A DNA stretch of 64,000 nucleotides, taken from positions 310,001 to 374,000 of the forward strand of contig NZ_JHZA01000007.1 of NCBI RefSeq assembly GCF_000621165.1, written 5' to 3'. Of the stretch, positions 8,795 to 17,452 are shown piece by piece. Both the position numbers and the translations under genes were made by a program. The notes below the pieces were generated by a model. It ran no database searches. It saw nothing but the letters and a program-made list of their open reading frames with translations, and was not told where the DNA came from. The stretch comes from Enterovibrio calviensis DSM 14347 (GTDB lineage Bacteria; Pseudomonadota; Gammaproteobacteria; Enterobacterales; Vibrionaceae). Every line of letters begins with the position of its first letter. The first letter of the stretch is position 1.

Positions 8795-9643
8795 TTGCAA
8801 CAGGTTATAAGTGCACTTGTCAGTGCCGAATGGTTAAGGGATAACCTAAATATCCCAAATCTTAAGATGATTGATGCTAGCTGGTTTATGCCGGGCAGCG
8901 AGAGAAATGCAAAGTCTGAATGGATGAGTCAACGAATCCCAGGTGCGGTGTATTTTGATTTTGATGCGGAGATTGTCGATAAGTCATCACCGTTACCCCA
9001 CATGCTACCGTCACCTGAGCAGTTTGAGCAGGCAGTTAGTGCATTGGGTATTAGTAACGAAGATACCGTCGTGGTGTACGACAGTGCTGGTATCTTTTCA
9101 GCGCCGCGGGTTTGGTGGATGTTTAAGGCAATGGGCCATAAATCCGCAGCGGTTCTTGATGGTGGCTTTCCTGCATGGATATCTGCTGGCGGAGAGATAG
9201 ATACGGAAACGCCGCGAATTCCTGTCGCGACACAATATGTCGCTGAGTTAGATGCCGAACGTGTGATAGACAGAGACACCTTGCTTGCAGGTATTTCAGC
9301 GGTATCCCTTAATGTCATCGATGTGCGTCCCGTGGATCGGTTTTCTGGCTCAGTCAAAGAACCTCGCCCAGGGGTTCGCAGTGGTCATATGCCAAACGCA
9401 AAGAATTTGCCGTTTGGGAAGCTTATCTTGAATGGGAAATTCAAAGACAAATCTGCCTTGGAACAACTGATAGCGCCTGTCGTGTCTGAAGATCTTCTTA
9501 ACGTTTCTTCGTGTGGCTCAGGTGTTACTGCCTGCATTCTTTCTCTGGCCAGTGAAATAACGCTCGGCAAACCAATCACCGTTTATGACGGATCATGGAG
9601 TGAATGGGGAAGCGACCCATCCTTACCCATTGTGTCGGAATAG
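8795..9643 (+). CDS. sseA: 3-mercaptopyruvate sulfurtransferase (rhodanese family)
   Basis: 282 residues from a TTG start at 8795. That start is preferred because AAGGAG lies exactly 6 bases upstream and the length then equals the roughly 281 residues of E. coli SseA; the open frame continues upstream to 8729 with two ATGs but poor sites. Two rhodanese domains are present: an inactive N-terminal one (about 5-145) and a catalytic C-terminal one (about 160-280). The active-site loop CGSGVTA places the persulfide cysteine at about C240, and this CGSGVTA loop distinguishes mercaptopyruvate sulfurtransferases from thiosulfate rhodaneses. Role: sulfur transfer from mercaptopyruvate to thiols or cyanide. 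Followed by a terminator. Confidence 0.93.
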   Translation: MQQVISALVSAEWLRDNLNIPNLKMIDASWFMPGSERNAKSEWMSQRIPGAVYFDFDAEIVDKSSPLPHMLPSPEQFEQAVSALGISNEDTVVVYDSAGIFSAPRVWWMFKAMGHKSAAVLDGGFPAWISAGGEIDTETPRIPVATQYVAELDAERVIDRDTLLAGISAVSLNVIDVRPVDRFSGSVKEPRPGVRSGHMPNAKNLPFGKLILNGKFKDKSALEQLIAPVVSEDLLNVSSCGSGVTACILSLASEITLGKPITVYDGSWSEWGSDPSLPIVSE

Positions 9644-9648
9644 CGGTT

Positions 9649-9675
9649 AAAGACCTCCTTAATGGAGGTTTTTTT
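9649..9675 (+). terminator. Rho-independent terminator after sseA
   Basis: AAGACCTCC, loop TTAAT, GGAGG followed by seven T residues, directly after the sseA stop codon. Confidence 0.9.
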
Positions 9676-9872
9676 ATGAACAAAATTCTCAGTAAAACCA
9701 TGATCAGGCAGTGATTTTTGATGTTCTCATAAATGCAAACTAAGTTTTAAGGGTGGATCAGATCAAAGTTGAAGTGTTATACAGAATGTAACCAAGTATT
9801 AATGGTTACATGGTGTTAACAATGTGTTATGACTGGTTTCATGTTGTTGATTAATCAATATGGAGCAGCAAC

Positions 9873-11525
9873 TTGACGAATCAAATCGCGATGACAACAA
9901 ATAACGTTTTACTTCCTGAGCGAATTCAAAAGCTTGTTCAAGCGCTATCTAGTGGCGTGTATGAACGAGAAGATACCATACGTCTGTGCCTGCTCGCTGC
10001 GTTAAGCGGTGAAAGTGTTTTCTTGCTCGGCCCTCCAGGCATTGCAAAAAGTTACATAGCAAAGCGGTTGATAGAAGCCTTCGACGATAGTCAGTTTTTT
10101 GAGTACCTGATGACGCGCTTTTCGACGCCAGAAGAGGTCTTTGGTCCGCTTTCAATTCAAGAACTCAAAGACAATGGAAAGTATGTTCGTTTAACAGAAG
10201 GCTATCTGCCTTCCGCAGATGTGGTTTTTCTTGATGAAATCTGGAAAGCCGGCCCAGCTATTCTTAATACCCTTCTTACCGTGGTCAACGAGCGTGTTTA
10301 TCGCAACGGTAGTGAAGTCTTGCCCGTCCCAATGCGACTGCTGGTGACAGCATCCAATGAATTACCTGAACCAGATAGCGGCTTAGATGCACTTTATGAT
10401 CGAATGTTGGTGCGTATATTCGTCAATCGCATTCAAGAGAAGAGCAATTTTAAACGTCTTCTTACTGACGAAAACGGCGATGCCCGCGTTGAAATCAGCT
10501 CAGACATTACGATCAAGACGCAAGAGTACCAGCAATGGCAAACTCAGATTGATCATGTGTCATTGTCTGACGATGTGTTTGAGAAAATCTATGCATTGAA
10601 GATGCTCCTAGAAAAAGAAGCCAATGATCCTAGCCATTCCTTTCCTGTCGAAGAGCTATATATCTCTGACCGACGCTGGAAGAAAGCCGTGCGTCTTCTG
10701 AAGGCAAGCGCGTTCTTTAATGGACGCAAAGACGTGAATCCGGTGGATTTATTGCTGCTACAAGAGTGTTTATGGCACAGCCCTGAATCGCGCGTAGTGG
10801 TTGGCAATATCATGCATCAATTTGCGTCGAACATCTGTTTCAATCAACAAGAGGCTTTGGCACTTGCGTTGGAAGCGGGTGAAGACACCAAATCGCTGTC
10901 TGAAGAGATCATTGATGTGCTTGGCCACACGGTAGATACCGAACTGTCGATGCGCAAAGAGAAAAACAAAGTTGATTTGAGCCATGCGCGTCGTTATTCG
11001 GTGAATATGTCGAATGATTTGATCAAGCTTGTCATGCTTGATTCCAACCCATCAGTTTCAGAGAAAGAAAAAGGGGACAGCCGCTGGGTTTACGTTGATG
11101 CCGCCGAGTTTGAGAAGAAGATTAAGGGAGGCGCTTGTGACGTCCATGGGTACGTCAACAAGAACACCAATCTCTGTGTGCTAAAATTTGATGTAGATGG
11201 CGAGCATTGTCTGGTGATCAAAGACATTGCTAACCGTCCGGTATCCGTCGCAATTGCAGGCGTAGACGATAACGATTCCCATGCGTTTGACGAATGGCAA
11301 ACTAAGAACGAAGCGGCCATCGCTAAAATTGAGGAAGCGAAGCACCTTATTCGTATTGCCCGAGTGCAGCTTAATGCCGCCTTACCGCATCACTTTGCCA
11401 ATTCAGATCTTCTTGAAGTGATTGCAAGCAGCATTACTGATGCAGAAGAGTCGCTGCAAAGACAGACGGTTAAATTTGAAAAAAGCGCATTTAGAGTGCG
11501 TATGCTGACTGATTACTTCGCGTAA
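9873..11525 (+). CDS. ravA: MoxR-type AAA+ ATPase RavA
   Basis: 550 residues. The AAA+ core has Walker A GPPGIAKS (about 53-60), Walker B VVFLDE (about 117-122) and a sensor-like VTASNELPEPD. The central and C-terminal regions match RavA: LYISDRRWKKAVRLLKASAF, then a mainly beta LARA-like insertion and a long helical tail. In E. coli RavA is a hexameric chaperone-like ATPase that works with ViaA and affects respiratory-complex maturation and aminoglycoside sensitivity. The start is a TTG at 9873 with GGAG 7 bases upstream; an in-frame ATG at 9891 lacks a site. viaA follows after 12 bases, so the two form an operon. Confidence 0.93.
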   Translation: MTNQIAMTTNNVLLPERIQKLVQALSSGVYEREDTIRLCLLAALSGESVFLLGPPGIAKSYIAKRLIEAFDDSQFFEYLMTRFSTPEEVFGPLSIQELKDNGKYVRLTEGYLPSADVVFLDEIWKAGPAILNTLLTVVNERVYRNGSEVLPVPMRLLVTASNELPEPDSGLDALYDRMLVRIFVNRIQEKSNFKRLLTDENGDARVEISSDITIKTQEYQQWQTQIDHVSLSDDVFEKIYALKMLLEKEANDPSHSFPVEELYISDRRWKKAVRLLKASAFFNGRKDVNPVDLLLLQECLWHSPESRVVVGNIMHQFASNICFNQQEALALALEAGEDTKSLSEEIIDVLGHTVDTELSMRKEKNKVDLSHARRYSVNMSNDLIKLVMLDSNPSVSEKEKGDSRWVYVDAAEFEKKIKGGACDVHGYVNKNTNLCVLKFDVDGEHCLVIKDIANRPVSVAIAGVDDNDSHAFDEWQTKNEAAIAKIEEAKHLIRIARVQLNAALPHHFANSDLLEVIASSITDAEESLQRQTVKFEKSAFRVRMLTDYFA

Positions 11526-11537
11526 AGAGGAGGCACA

Positions 11538-12986
11538 ATGATAAGTCCAGAAAGTCTCCATCTCGGCATGATGCTCGCCGAAACGGGTATGTTAGAACAT
11601 GCCGTGACTGAGGTGATGGCAAAACCGCAACTGTTGCTAGTGACGGAAACTAGCCCGACGGCAAAATCTGCCGTGAGAAGGCATATCCGCAAGTGGCGGC
11701 ACTCGGTAAAACGTCGTTTGAGTAACGATTGCATTACTGAAGAACTCAAGCAAGAGATCGCTTTGTATCAAGAGGCGGTGCAACTGACACAAATTGAGTT
11801 TTCGCAACGCGCCAAAAGCATGATTAAGCAACTTGAAGGGAAGTCCGAATTCTATCTAGGTGCGAGAGGCATGCTTGAGAAAAACATGTCTCAAGAAACA
11901 CCCATGTTCCAATCGTATTTCTGCAATAAATGGTATGAGCATCTAGCCGCGTCTATAAAAGATGCCCAACAAAAAGAGTTAGAGGCGCACAAGGACAAGC
12001 TGCTTAATGAGCTTTATCAGCGAATAGAAACGTATAAGACGCTAGAAAACGTTGAAGAGCGAGGCACGCTTGAAAAAGTCGGCCGTCTTTGGGATTTGGC
12101 TTCGTCCAAAGTCACTCAGTCTGACGTAGAATTGCTCAAGCAATTCGTGGCGTTTCTGAAAGATAATCAGGATTTACAAGACATCGCTCAGACATTGGGT
12201 CGAATGGCTAATGATGTCGATGATCCCTCACTGCATCGCTCTCCAGCTGAAGAGTTACAAATGGTAGAAGAGCCCGCTGACAATGTTGCCGATGATATCG
12301 TGGGTGTTCACCAAAGTGATAATCTTGAAAAGATAGTCCCAAATGAGATTATCTACCTTGCAGAGCCTGCTCTGGAAATCCTTTTCTATAAGCATTTTGC
12401 AGATAAGCGCTTGTTAACTTACCGCATGCAAGGGATGCAACGCTCCCTCCGTAAGGTCAAAGCCTTTAAGCCGGAAAACAAACAGGTCGATATTGAGAAA
12501 GGCCCGTTTTTGATTTGTGTTGATGCTTCAGGCTCCATGAGTGGCTTTCCTGAACAATGCGCGAAGGCCATGGCCTATGCACTGATGCAAATCGCAGTGA
12601 AAGAAGATCGTGACTGTACTGTGATGATCTTTTCAACCGATCACATTTGTTATGAATTGACGGGTGAGGGTGGTTTGAAAGAGGCGCTTAACTTCTTGTC
12701 GTACAGTTTTCATGGCGGCACCGATCTTTCGCCCGTTCTAACGCATTCCATTGATCTGATGGGAACCGATAAGTATCGAAATGCGGATCTTGTGGTGATC
12801 TCAGACTTCATTGCGCCTGAGCAACCAGAAGCGGTGCAAGCACAGGTCGATGGTTTAAAGCGTCAGCACAATCGCTTTCATGCGGTTAATCTGTCCAAAT
12901 ATGGCAACCCAAAACTCATGAGCATGTTTGATCATGTTTGGGATTATCATCCATCGCTGATGGGACGTTTGTTAAAACGGTTCTGA
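11538..12986 (+). CDS. viaA: VWA-domain cofactor ViaA
   Basis: 482 residues, close to the E. coli ViaA length of 483. The N-terminal two thirds are helical. The C-terminal von Willebrand factor A domain (about 320-480) has an intact metal-ion-dependent adhesion site, DASGSMSG, plus the downstream GGTDLSPVL threonine/aspartate motif. It stimulates and is recruited with RavA. The start is preceded by AGAGGAGG 7 bases upstream, and the intergenic distance of 12 bases indicates cotranscription. A strong terminator follows. Confidence 0.95.
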   Translation: MISPESLHLGMMLAETGMLEHAVTEVMAKPQLLLVTETSPTAKSAVRRHIRKWRHSVKRRLSNDCITEELKQEIALYQEAVQLTQIEFSQRAKSMIKQLEGKSEFYLGARGMLEKNMSQETPMFQSYFCNKWYEHLAASIKDAQQKELEAHKDKLLNELYQRIETYKTLENVEERGTLEKVGRLWDLASSKVTQSDVELLKQFVAFLKDNQDLQDIAQTLGRMANDVDDPSLHRSPAEELQMVEEPADNVADDIVGVHQSDNLEKIVPNEIIYLAEPALEILFYKHFADKRLLTYRMQGMQRSLRKVKAFKPENKQVDIEKGPFLICVDASGSMSGFPEQCAKAMAYALMQIAVKEDRDCTVMIFSTDHICYELTGEGGLKEALNFLSYSFHGGTDLSPVLTHSIDLMGTDKYRNADLVVISDFIAPEQPEAVQAQVDGLKRQHNRFHAVNLSKYGNPKLMSMFDHVWDYHPSLMGRLLKRF

Positions 12987-13006
12987 TAATACGTCTCCTT
13001 GATAAA

Positions 13007-13040
13007 CAAAAACGCCCCGTCATTCGATGGGGCGTTTTTG
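13007..13040. terminator. Terminator after viaA
   Basis: AAAAACGCCCC, short loop, GGGGCGTTTTTG: a strong stem with A/T runs on both sides, between viaA and the convergent LysE gene. Confidence 0.9.
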
Positions 13041-13122
13041 TTGGTGGTGTTTGTTGTGAAATGAGGCTGTTGGGCCAATGCAGCAGAGACTAATCCGTTA
13101 AGCGGCCGGCGTTGGGGCTTAG

Positions 13123-13740
13123 TTACTGTTTTTCAGAGAAGGCCAATTTCAGGCCAAGCGCCGCGAAACTCCCGGCAAACACACGCTGCAATATGATTGA
13201 AGCGCGTTCAGAATGAATAATGAAATCTCTCACGCTGACCGCGATCGCACCATAAAAAATGAATACCACGAATGTCATCGTCATGAAAATACCGCCTAGT
13301 AGCAACATGTAAGCAGTGGGTTCAACCACACTCGCTGGAACAAACTGAGGTAAGAATGCCATGAAGAACACGGTGAGCTTAGGGTTCAGAATGTTCATCA
13401 AGCAGCCTTTGATCGCTATGCCATACATGCTTCTGTTGTTGGCTTTATCGCTGAGCGACAACGCTCCGCTAGAGCGCCACATAGACACTGCAAGATACAT
13501 CAAGTAAGCCACACCTGCGTATTTCACGATCTGAAACGCTAGAGCACTTGTATGAAGAATAATGGCGAGGCCTGTGATACTGGCGATGAGAGAGGGGATA
13601 ATGCCGAATGTACAACCGACAGAGGCCCAAATGCTCGATCGAAATCCCATTAACAGCCCCGTCGAAACGGTATACAGCACACCCGTACCAGGGATCAGAA
13701 CCACAACAAGTGATGTGATCAAAAACTCAATGCTAACCAT
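13123..13740 (-). CDS. LysE/RhtB family amino acid exporter
   Basis: 205 residues, the usual length. About six membrane helices are predicted by eye. The N-terminal family signature is LVVVLIPGTGVLYTVSTGLLMG (the conserved P-G-P/T region), and the middle shows KGCLMNILNPKLTVFFMAFLPQF, typical of the family. It would export an amino acid or related small molecule by proton antiport; the substrate is not predictable. Monocistronic, with a palindromic repeat just upstream of its start. Confidence 0.92.
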   Translation of the reverse strand: MVSIEFLITSLVVVLIPGTGVLYTVSTGLLMGFRSSIWASVGCTFGIIPSLIASITGLAIILHTSALAFQIVKYAGVAYLMYLAVSMWRSSGALSLSDKANNRSMYGIAIKGCLMNILNPKLTVFFMAFLPQFVPASVVEPTAYMLLLGGIFMTMTFVVFIFYGAIAVSVRDFIIHSERASIILQRVFAGSFAALGLKLAFSEKQ

Positions 13741-13755
13741 GTTCGCTCCTTTTTG

Positions 13756-13788
13756 TTCCCAAACTGCATATTCAGGTTGCTTGGGTAT
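13756..13788. repeat. Vibrio-type palindromic repeat, shortened copy
   Basis: Outer arms TCCCAA / TTGGGTA flank a shortened centre with TTCAGG. It resembles the other copies but lacks the left inner arm. It lies in the upstream region of the LysE gene. Confidence 0.65.
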
Positions 13789-13920
13789 CGCTAACTAGCC
13801 TATCGATTTTGATGATTTGATGTCAGAACACTTAAAGCCTGCCACGCAGAATTATCAAAATTGAGTCAGATTAGTTGGGTATATCCCCGCATCCGGATTC
13901 AGAGTATTTTTCAATAATTG

Positions 13921-13944
13921 AAAAAGCGGCCGAAGCCGCTTTGG
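13921..13944 (-). terminator. Terminator of the ABC transporter operon
   Basis: AAAGCGGC, tetraloop, GCCGCTTT, followed on the minus strand by a T-run. It lies 36 bases after the stop of the ATPase gene. Confidence 0.85.
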
Positions 13945-13979
13945 TTATTACTGTTGATCTCGTGAGGCGAAATAGAGGG

Positions 13980-14774
13980 TTAGCTCAGAAGTAAGCTGTC
14001 GTCAGCAAGTTCTTCTCCGCGCACTTTGCTAAACATCTCGAGCAAATCAGGCACACCCATGTTGGCGCGTTCTTCGCCTGCCACATCCAATACAATTTCC
14101 CCCTGATGGAGCATGACCGAACGGTCACCACAAGCGAGGGCGTCTTTCATGGAGTGAGTAACCATGAGTGCGGTTAACCCAAACTCGGTGATGACTTTCT
14201 TGGTCAAATCAATCACAAATGCCGCCATGCGCGGATCGAGTGCCGCCGTGTGTTCATCAAGCAGCAGTAACTTACTGTCAGACAACGTTGCCATGACCAG
14301 ACTCACTGCTTGGCGTTGACCACCAGATAGTAAGCCAATGCTGTCACCGAGACGATCTTCTAACCCAAGCCCAAGAATCGAAATGCGATCTTTAAAGATA
14401 TCTCGACGCTTTCTGGTGAGTGCCATGCTCCAACCACGATGCGATCCGCGTTTGAAAGCCAAAGCAAGATTCTCTTCAATGGTCAGTGAGGCACAGGTTC
14501 CAGCAAGGGGATCTTGAAACACCCTTGCTGCCAAACTGGCGCGCTGGTGGACTTGTTGTTTGGTGACATCAATGCCATCAATGATCACACTGCCGCCCAC
14601 CATAGGCGTTTCACCACTGACAGCGCCGAGAAGCGTGGACTTACCCGCGCCATTCGAGCCAATGATGGTGAGAAACTGATTTTTGGGTACGGTCAGCGAC
14701 ACGCGGCGAAGTGCTCGGTTTTCCAGCACGGTACCTGGGTTGAAGGTGACCTGAATGTCTTTTAATTCAATCAT
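13980..14774 (-). CDS. ABC transporter ATP-binding protein (COG1101 type)
   Basis: 264 residues. Walker A GSNGAGKS (about 40-47), signature LLSGGQRQA, Walker B LLLLDE followed by H in DEHTAALDPR, and an H-loop in MVTHSMKDAL are all intact. It energises import by the permease encoded upstream, with which its ATG overlaps (stop at 14771). Together with the DUF/ABC_sub_bind binding protein it makes up the importer class to which the streptococcal tryptophan transporter TrpXYZ belongs. The substrate here is unknown; an aromatic amino acid is a guess from that relative. Confidence 0.92.
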   Translation of the reverse strand: MIELKDIQVTFNPGTVLENRALRRVSLTVPKNQFLTIIGSNGAGKSTLLGAVSGETPMVGGSVIIDGIDVTKQQVHQRASLAARVFQDPLAGTCASLTIEENLALAFKRGSHRGWSMALTRKRRDIFKDRISILGLGLEDRLGDSIGLLSGGQRQAVSLVMATLSDSKLLLLDEHTAALDPRMAAFVIDLTKKVITEFGLTALMVTHSMKDALACGDRSVMLHQGEIVLDVAGEERANMGVPDLLEMFSKVRGEELADDSLLLS

Positions 14775-15682
14775 CTTGCTGCCCCTGCTTCTTTGACTTT
14801 CTTGTTCTTTTGGTATTGCTGGCGCATCTTAGGTGCGATCAATGCCAATGCCACAAGAAGGGCAGTAACGAGGTTCAAGTCCGACGCTTTCAAGCCAAAC
14901 ATGCCGGAACTCAACGCAAATGCGACGGCAAGACGGTAAAGCACGGAGCCTAAAATAACAGCGACAACAGCGACCCAGACTTTACGACCGGGAATTAAGG
15001 TTTGACCCAAAATCACCGAGGCAAGACCTACGACGATTGTACCCACGCCAGAGGTGACATCTGCGAAGCTGTTTGTTTGCGCAAACAGCGCACCAGAGAA
15101 GCCAACAAAGCCGTTTGAAAGGGCAAGTCCTACATAGGTGTAAAACGCGGTACTGCCACCTTGTGCTTTTACCATGCGGGCATTCACGCCGGTAGCGCGT
15201 AAGCCCAAGCCGAAATCACTCGCGAGTAAACGGATGATAAAGAGCGCACTTAACACCACCAGCACAAACACCACCAGTGGGCGAGCGTAGACGGGGTCAA
15301 TGCCCATGTTTTCAAATGGCGTTAAGATCGTATCCACGCCCAACAATGCAATATTGGGGCGACCCATAATGCGGATGTTGATTGAAAACGCAGCGATCAT
15401 GGTAAGAATACTGGCGAGCAGATTAAGAATGCCGCATTTCACGGTCAGAAACGCAGTGATAAGCCCCGTAGACGCACCTGCCAATATGGCAGCAAAGGTG
15501 GCAATCCAAGGGTTAACACCCGCGATGATGAGAGTGGCTGCAACAGCAGCTCCCATTGGGAAGCTGCCATCAACAGTCAGGTCCGGAAAATCAAGAACCC
15601 GAAAGGTAAGATATACGCCTAGAGCAACTAGGCCATAAACCAGACCTACTTCCAGCGTGCCAAAAAAGGCAATTGAGGTCAT
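14771..15682 (-). CDS. ABC transporter permease (COG4120 type)
   Basis: 303 residues with about eight to nine hydrophobic segments and a basic C-terminus (MRQQYQKNKKVKEAG). It belongs to the branched-chain-amino-acid/ribose permease superfamily; the motif GLALSNGFVGFSGALFAQ and the stretch VVGLASVILGQTLI are typical. It forms the membrane channel of the importer. It is the second gene of three, 20 bases after the binding-protein gene and overlapping the ATPase gene by 4. Confidence 0.92.
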   Translation of the reverse strand: MTSIAFFGTLEVGLVYGLVALGVYLTFRVLDFPDLTVDGSFPMGAAVAATLIIAGVNPWIATFAAILAGASTGLITAFLTVKCGILNLLASILTMIAAFSINIRIMGRPNIALLGVDTILTPFENMGIDPVYARPLVVFVLVVLSALFIIRLLASDFGLGLRATGVNARMVKAQGGSTAFYTYVGLALSNGFVGFSGALFAQTNSFADVTSGVGTIVVGLASVILGQTLIPGRKVWVAVVAVILGSVLYRLAVAFALSSGMFGLKASDLNLVTALLVALALIAPKMRQQYQKNKKVKEAGAAR

Positions 15683-15702
15683 GTTGTACGACTCCTACCT
15701 AA

Positions 15703-16671
15703 TTACTTTTCTACAGACGTTGCACGGTCAAGCAGAGCCTGAGGCACAGTAATGCCAAGTTTTTGTGCGGCTTTCTGGTTGATCACAAGATCAGAACCGA
15801 CAGCCACTTTTGCAGGAAGTGCAGAGACTTCTTTGCCGTCAAGCAAGGCAGCGACGTAATCTGCGGTTTGCACACCAATTTGGTAGTAGTCAAAACCCAG
15901 TGCGGCGATTGCGCCATTTGGAATGTACGATGTTGCGCCGCCAATAACCGGCTTCTTAGCTTGGTTAGCCGCGCCGATAAGACCGTCAATGGCACTTGCC
16001 ACTGTGTTGTCTGTTGGTGCGTAAATGGCATCGGCTTTTGACGCGACAATTTGTGCAGCAGATTGAACGTCAGCACTTCTTAGTGCTGTGCCTTCAATAA
16101 CCGTCAAACCTTGATTCTTCGCGGCTTCTTGAAGCAATTCGACCAGTGCAACTGCGTTGGATTCACCTGGGTTGTAAACCACACCAATAGTTTTCATGTT
16201 AGGCAGAAGTTCTTTCGCTAACGCAACGTGCTGAGCAACAGGGGATAGGTCAGAAAGACCCGTCACGTTTGCGCTTGGTTTGTTCATGTCTTTAATAAGC
16301 TTTGCGCCAACAGGATCTGTCACGGCTGTGAATACCACAGGAATAGATTTTGTTGCGGCTACGAGTGCTTGAGCAGAAGGTGTCGCAATACCGACGAGTA
16401 CATCAGGGCTTTCACCAACATATTGGCGAGCAATCTGAACGGCAATAGCTGGGTTGCCTTGCGCCGTTTGGTAGGAGAATTCGAGGTTCTCACCGTCGAC
16501 ATAGCCTTTGGCTTTAAGGCCATCAAGTAAACCTTGGCGTGTTGCATCAAGTGCTGGGTGTTCAACGATCTGCGAAACGGCGACTTTGGCCGTTTCTGCT
16601 GATACCGCAAAAGGGGCTGAAAAAAGTGTCGCGGCACAGCACGCCGATACAAGTAGTTTTGAAATATCCAT
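15703..16671 (-). CDS. ABC transporter substrate-binding protein (TrpX/ABC_sub_bind family)
   Basis: 322 residues with a signal peptide (about 1-25, cleaved after AVSA). The mature part has the family's two Rossmann-like lobes: IVEHPALDATRQGLLDGL near the start, IATPSAQALVAATKSIPVVF and the AIYAPTDNTVASAIDGLI region. It captures the solute in the periplasm. It is first in the operon; AAGGAGAACGAG before the ATG gives a strong ribosome site. Distant relatives bind tryptophan or tyrosine, but binding residues cannot be judged by eye. Confidence 0.92.
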   Translation of the reverse strand: MDISKLLVSACCAATLFSAPFAVSAETAKVAVSQIVEHPALDATRQGLLDGLKAKGYVDGENLEFSYQTAQGNPAIAVQIARQYVGESPDVLVGIATPSAQALVAATKSIPVVFTAVTDPVGAKLIKDMNKPSANVTGLSDLSPVAQHVALAKELLPNMKTIGVVYNPGESNAVALVELLQEAAKNQGLTVIEGTALRSADVQSAAQIVASKADAIYAPTDNTVASAIDGLIGAANQAKKPVIGGATSYIPNGAIAALGFDYYQIGVQTADYVAALLDGKEVSALPAKVAVGSDLVINQKAAQKLGITVPQALLDRATSVEK

Positions 16672-17297
16672 CTCGTTCTCCTTGAAGAGTGACCATTGGT
16701 AAAATGCACCAATTTCTCCGTCACGTGTTAATCCATTGTTATATCGAAAATTTCACGTCAAATCAGGCACTAAAGTGCATTATGTTGTTTCATAGATGCA
16801 GCCACATCATGCCTTTGCTTGCATATTTACTGTTAACTATATGAATAAAATCAGAAAACCCATTGGTGCTCAAATTTCGCTCACTCTGTTCCTTGGTAGA
16901 GGTTTAAATTAGTGCAAGCTTCAATTGTTAATAAATATGTCGCCTTTAAGTTATAAGATAGTGAAAGATAGGCCACAACGTAATTCGGCTGGTTAGGTAT
17001 GCTTTTTATAAGAAAGTTTGATCTTCGTATGACGATCGAACAGATTTTTACACTGTAAACTGACGATCCTGACGACTCATCCGATCCGAAAGGTTAGGTC
17101 GATATCACCTTTTGGCTTTGAAATGAAAGATCTTGCTCTCATTTACCAATACCCCTTTCGGTATTGGTGAAAATATAAGCATGTTTGTGGAGCAAACCAA
17201 AAAGCACGTAATTTACCCTGAAATATTCTCACTCAGCATATATGATCCTCGTCATTCACCATTCTCTTAACCCGCGGCACGATTGATGGGGAATCCA
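16672..17297. other. Long divergent intergenic region upstream of the ABC operon and nhaD
   Basis: No credible coding frame. It must hold the promoter of the minus-strand ABC operon (a GCACT/AGTGC palindrome lies at 16771-16782) and of nhaD. A perfect hairpin ACCAATACC / GGTATTGGT with loop CCTTTC is at 17144-17168; it has no T-run, so it is not an evident terminator. Confidence 0.5.
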
Positions 17298-17337
17298 TAT
17301 ACCCAAGTATCCTGAATCTTCAGGTTACTTGGGTATA
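17298..17337. repeat. Vibrio-type palindromic repeat, compact copy
   Basis: TATACCCAAGTA, inner CCTGAA / TTCAGG, TACTTGGGTATA: the most compact and best-paired copy. It lies about 115 bases upstream of nhaD and would be part of its leader if transcription starts upstream. Confidence 0.85.
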
Positions 17338-17352
17338 TAACTATAAAAATAT

Positions 17353-17452
17353 TGGCTTATTGGGGCGTTGCGCGAACGATAATGAGATACGAACTCTGCG
17401 CATTTGACCGCCCCTGAATTGGAATACTTTAGGTTCGCTCGGAGGCACAAGG
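17353..17452 (+). promoter_or_regulatory. Structured leader of nhaD, candidate riboswitch-like element
   Basis: A stem GGGGCG (17362-17367) / CGCCCC (17409-17414) encloses a second stem TGCGC (17369-17373) / GCGCA (17398-17402). The loop region carries GCGAAC (17372-17377) and CGAAC (17390-17394); each can pair with GTTCGC at 17433-17438, right before the ribosome site GGAGG (17441-17445). Such a pseudoknot or switch next to the Shine-Dalgarno sequence is typical of translational riboswitches. Ion-responsive riboswitches are known for other Na+/Li+ antiporter genes, but I cannot match this leader to one of them. Confidence 0.45.

Noticed and set aside
13873..13902. Another palindromic repeat copy (TTGGGTATA ... 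GGATTCAG)
   Set aside because: Only one half matches, so it is too decayed to count.
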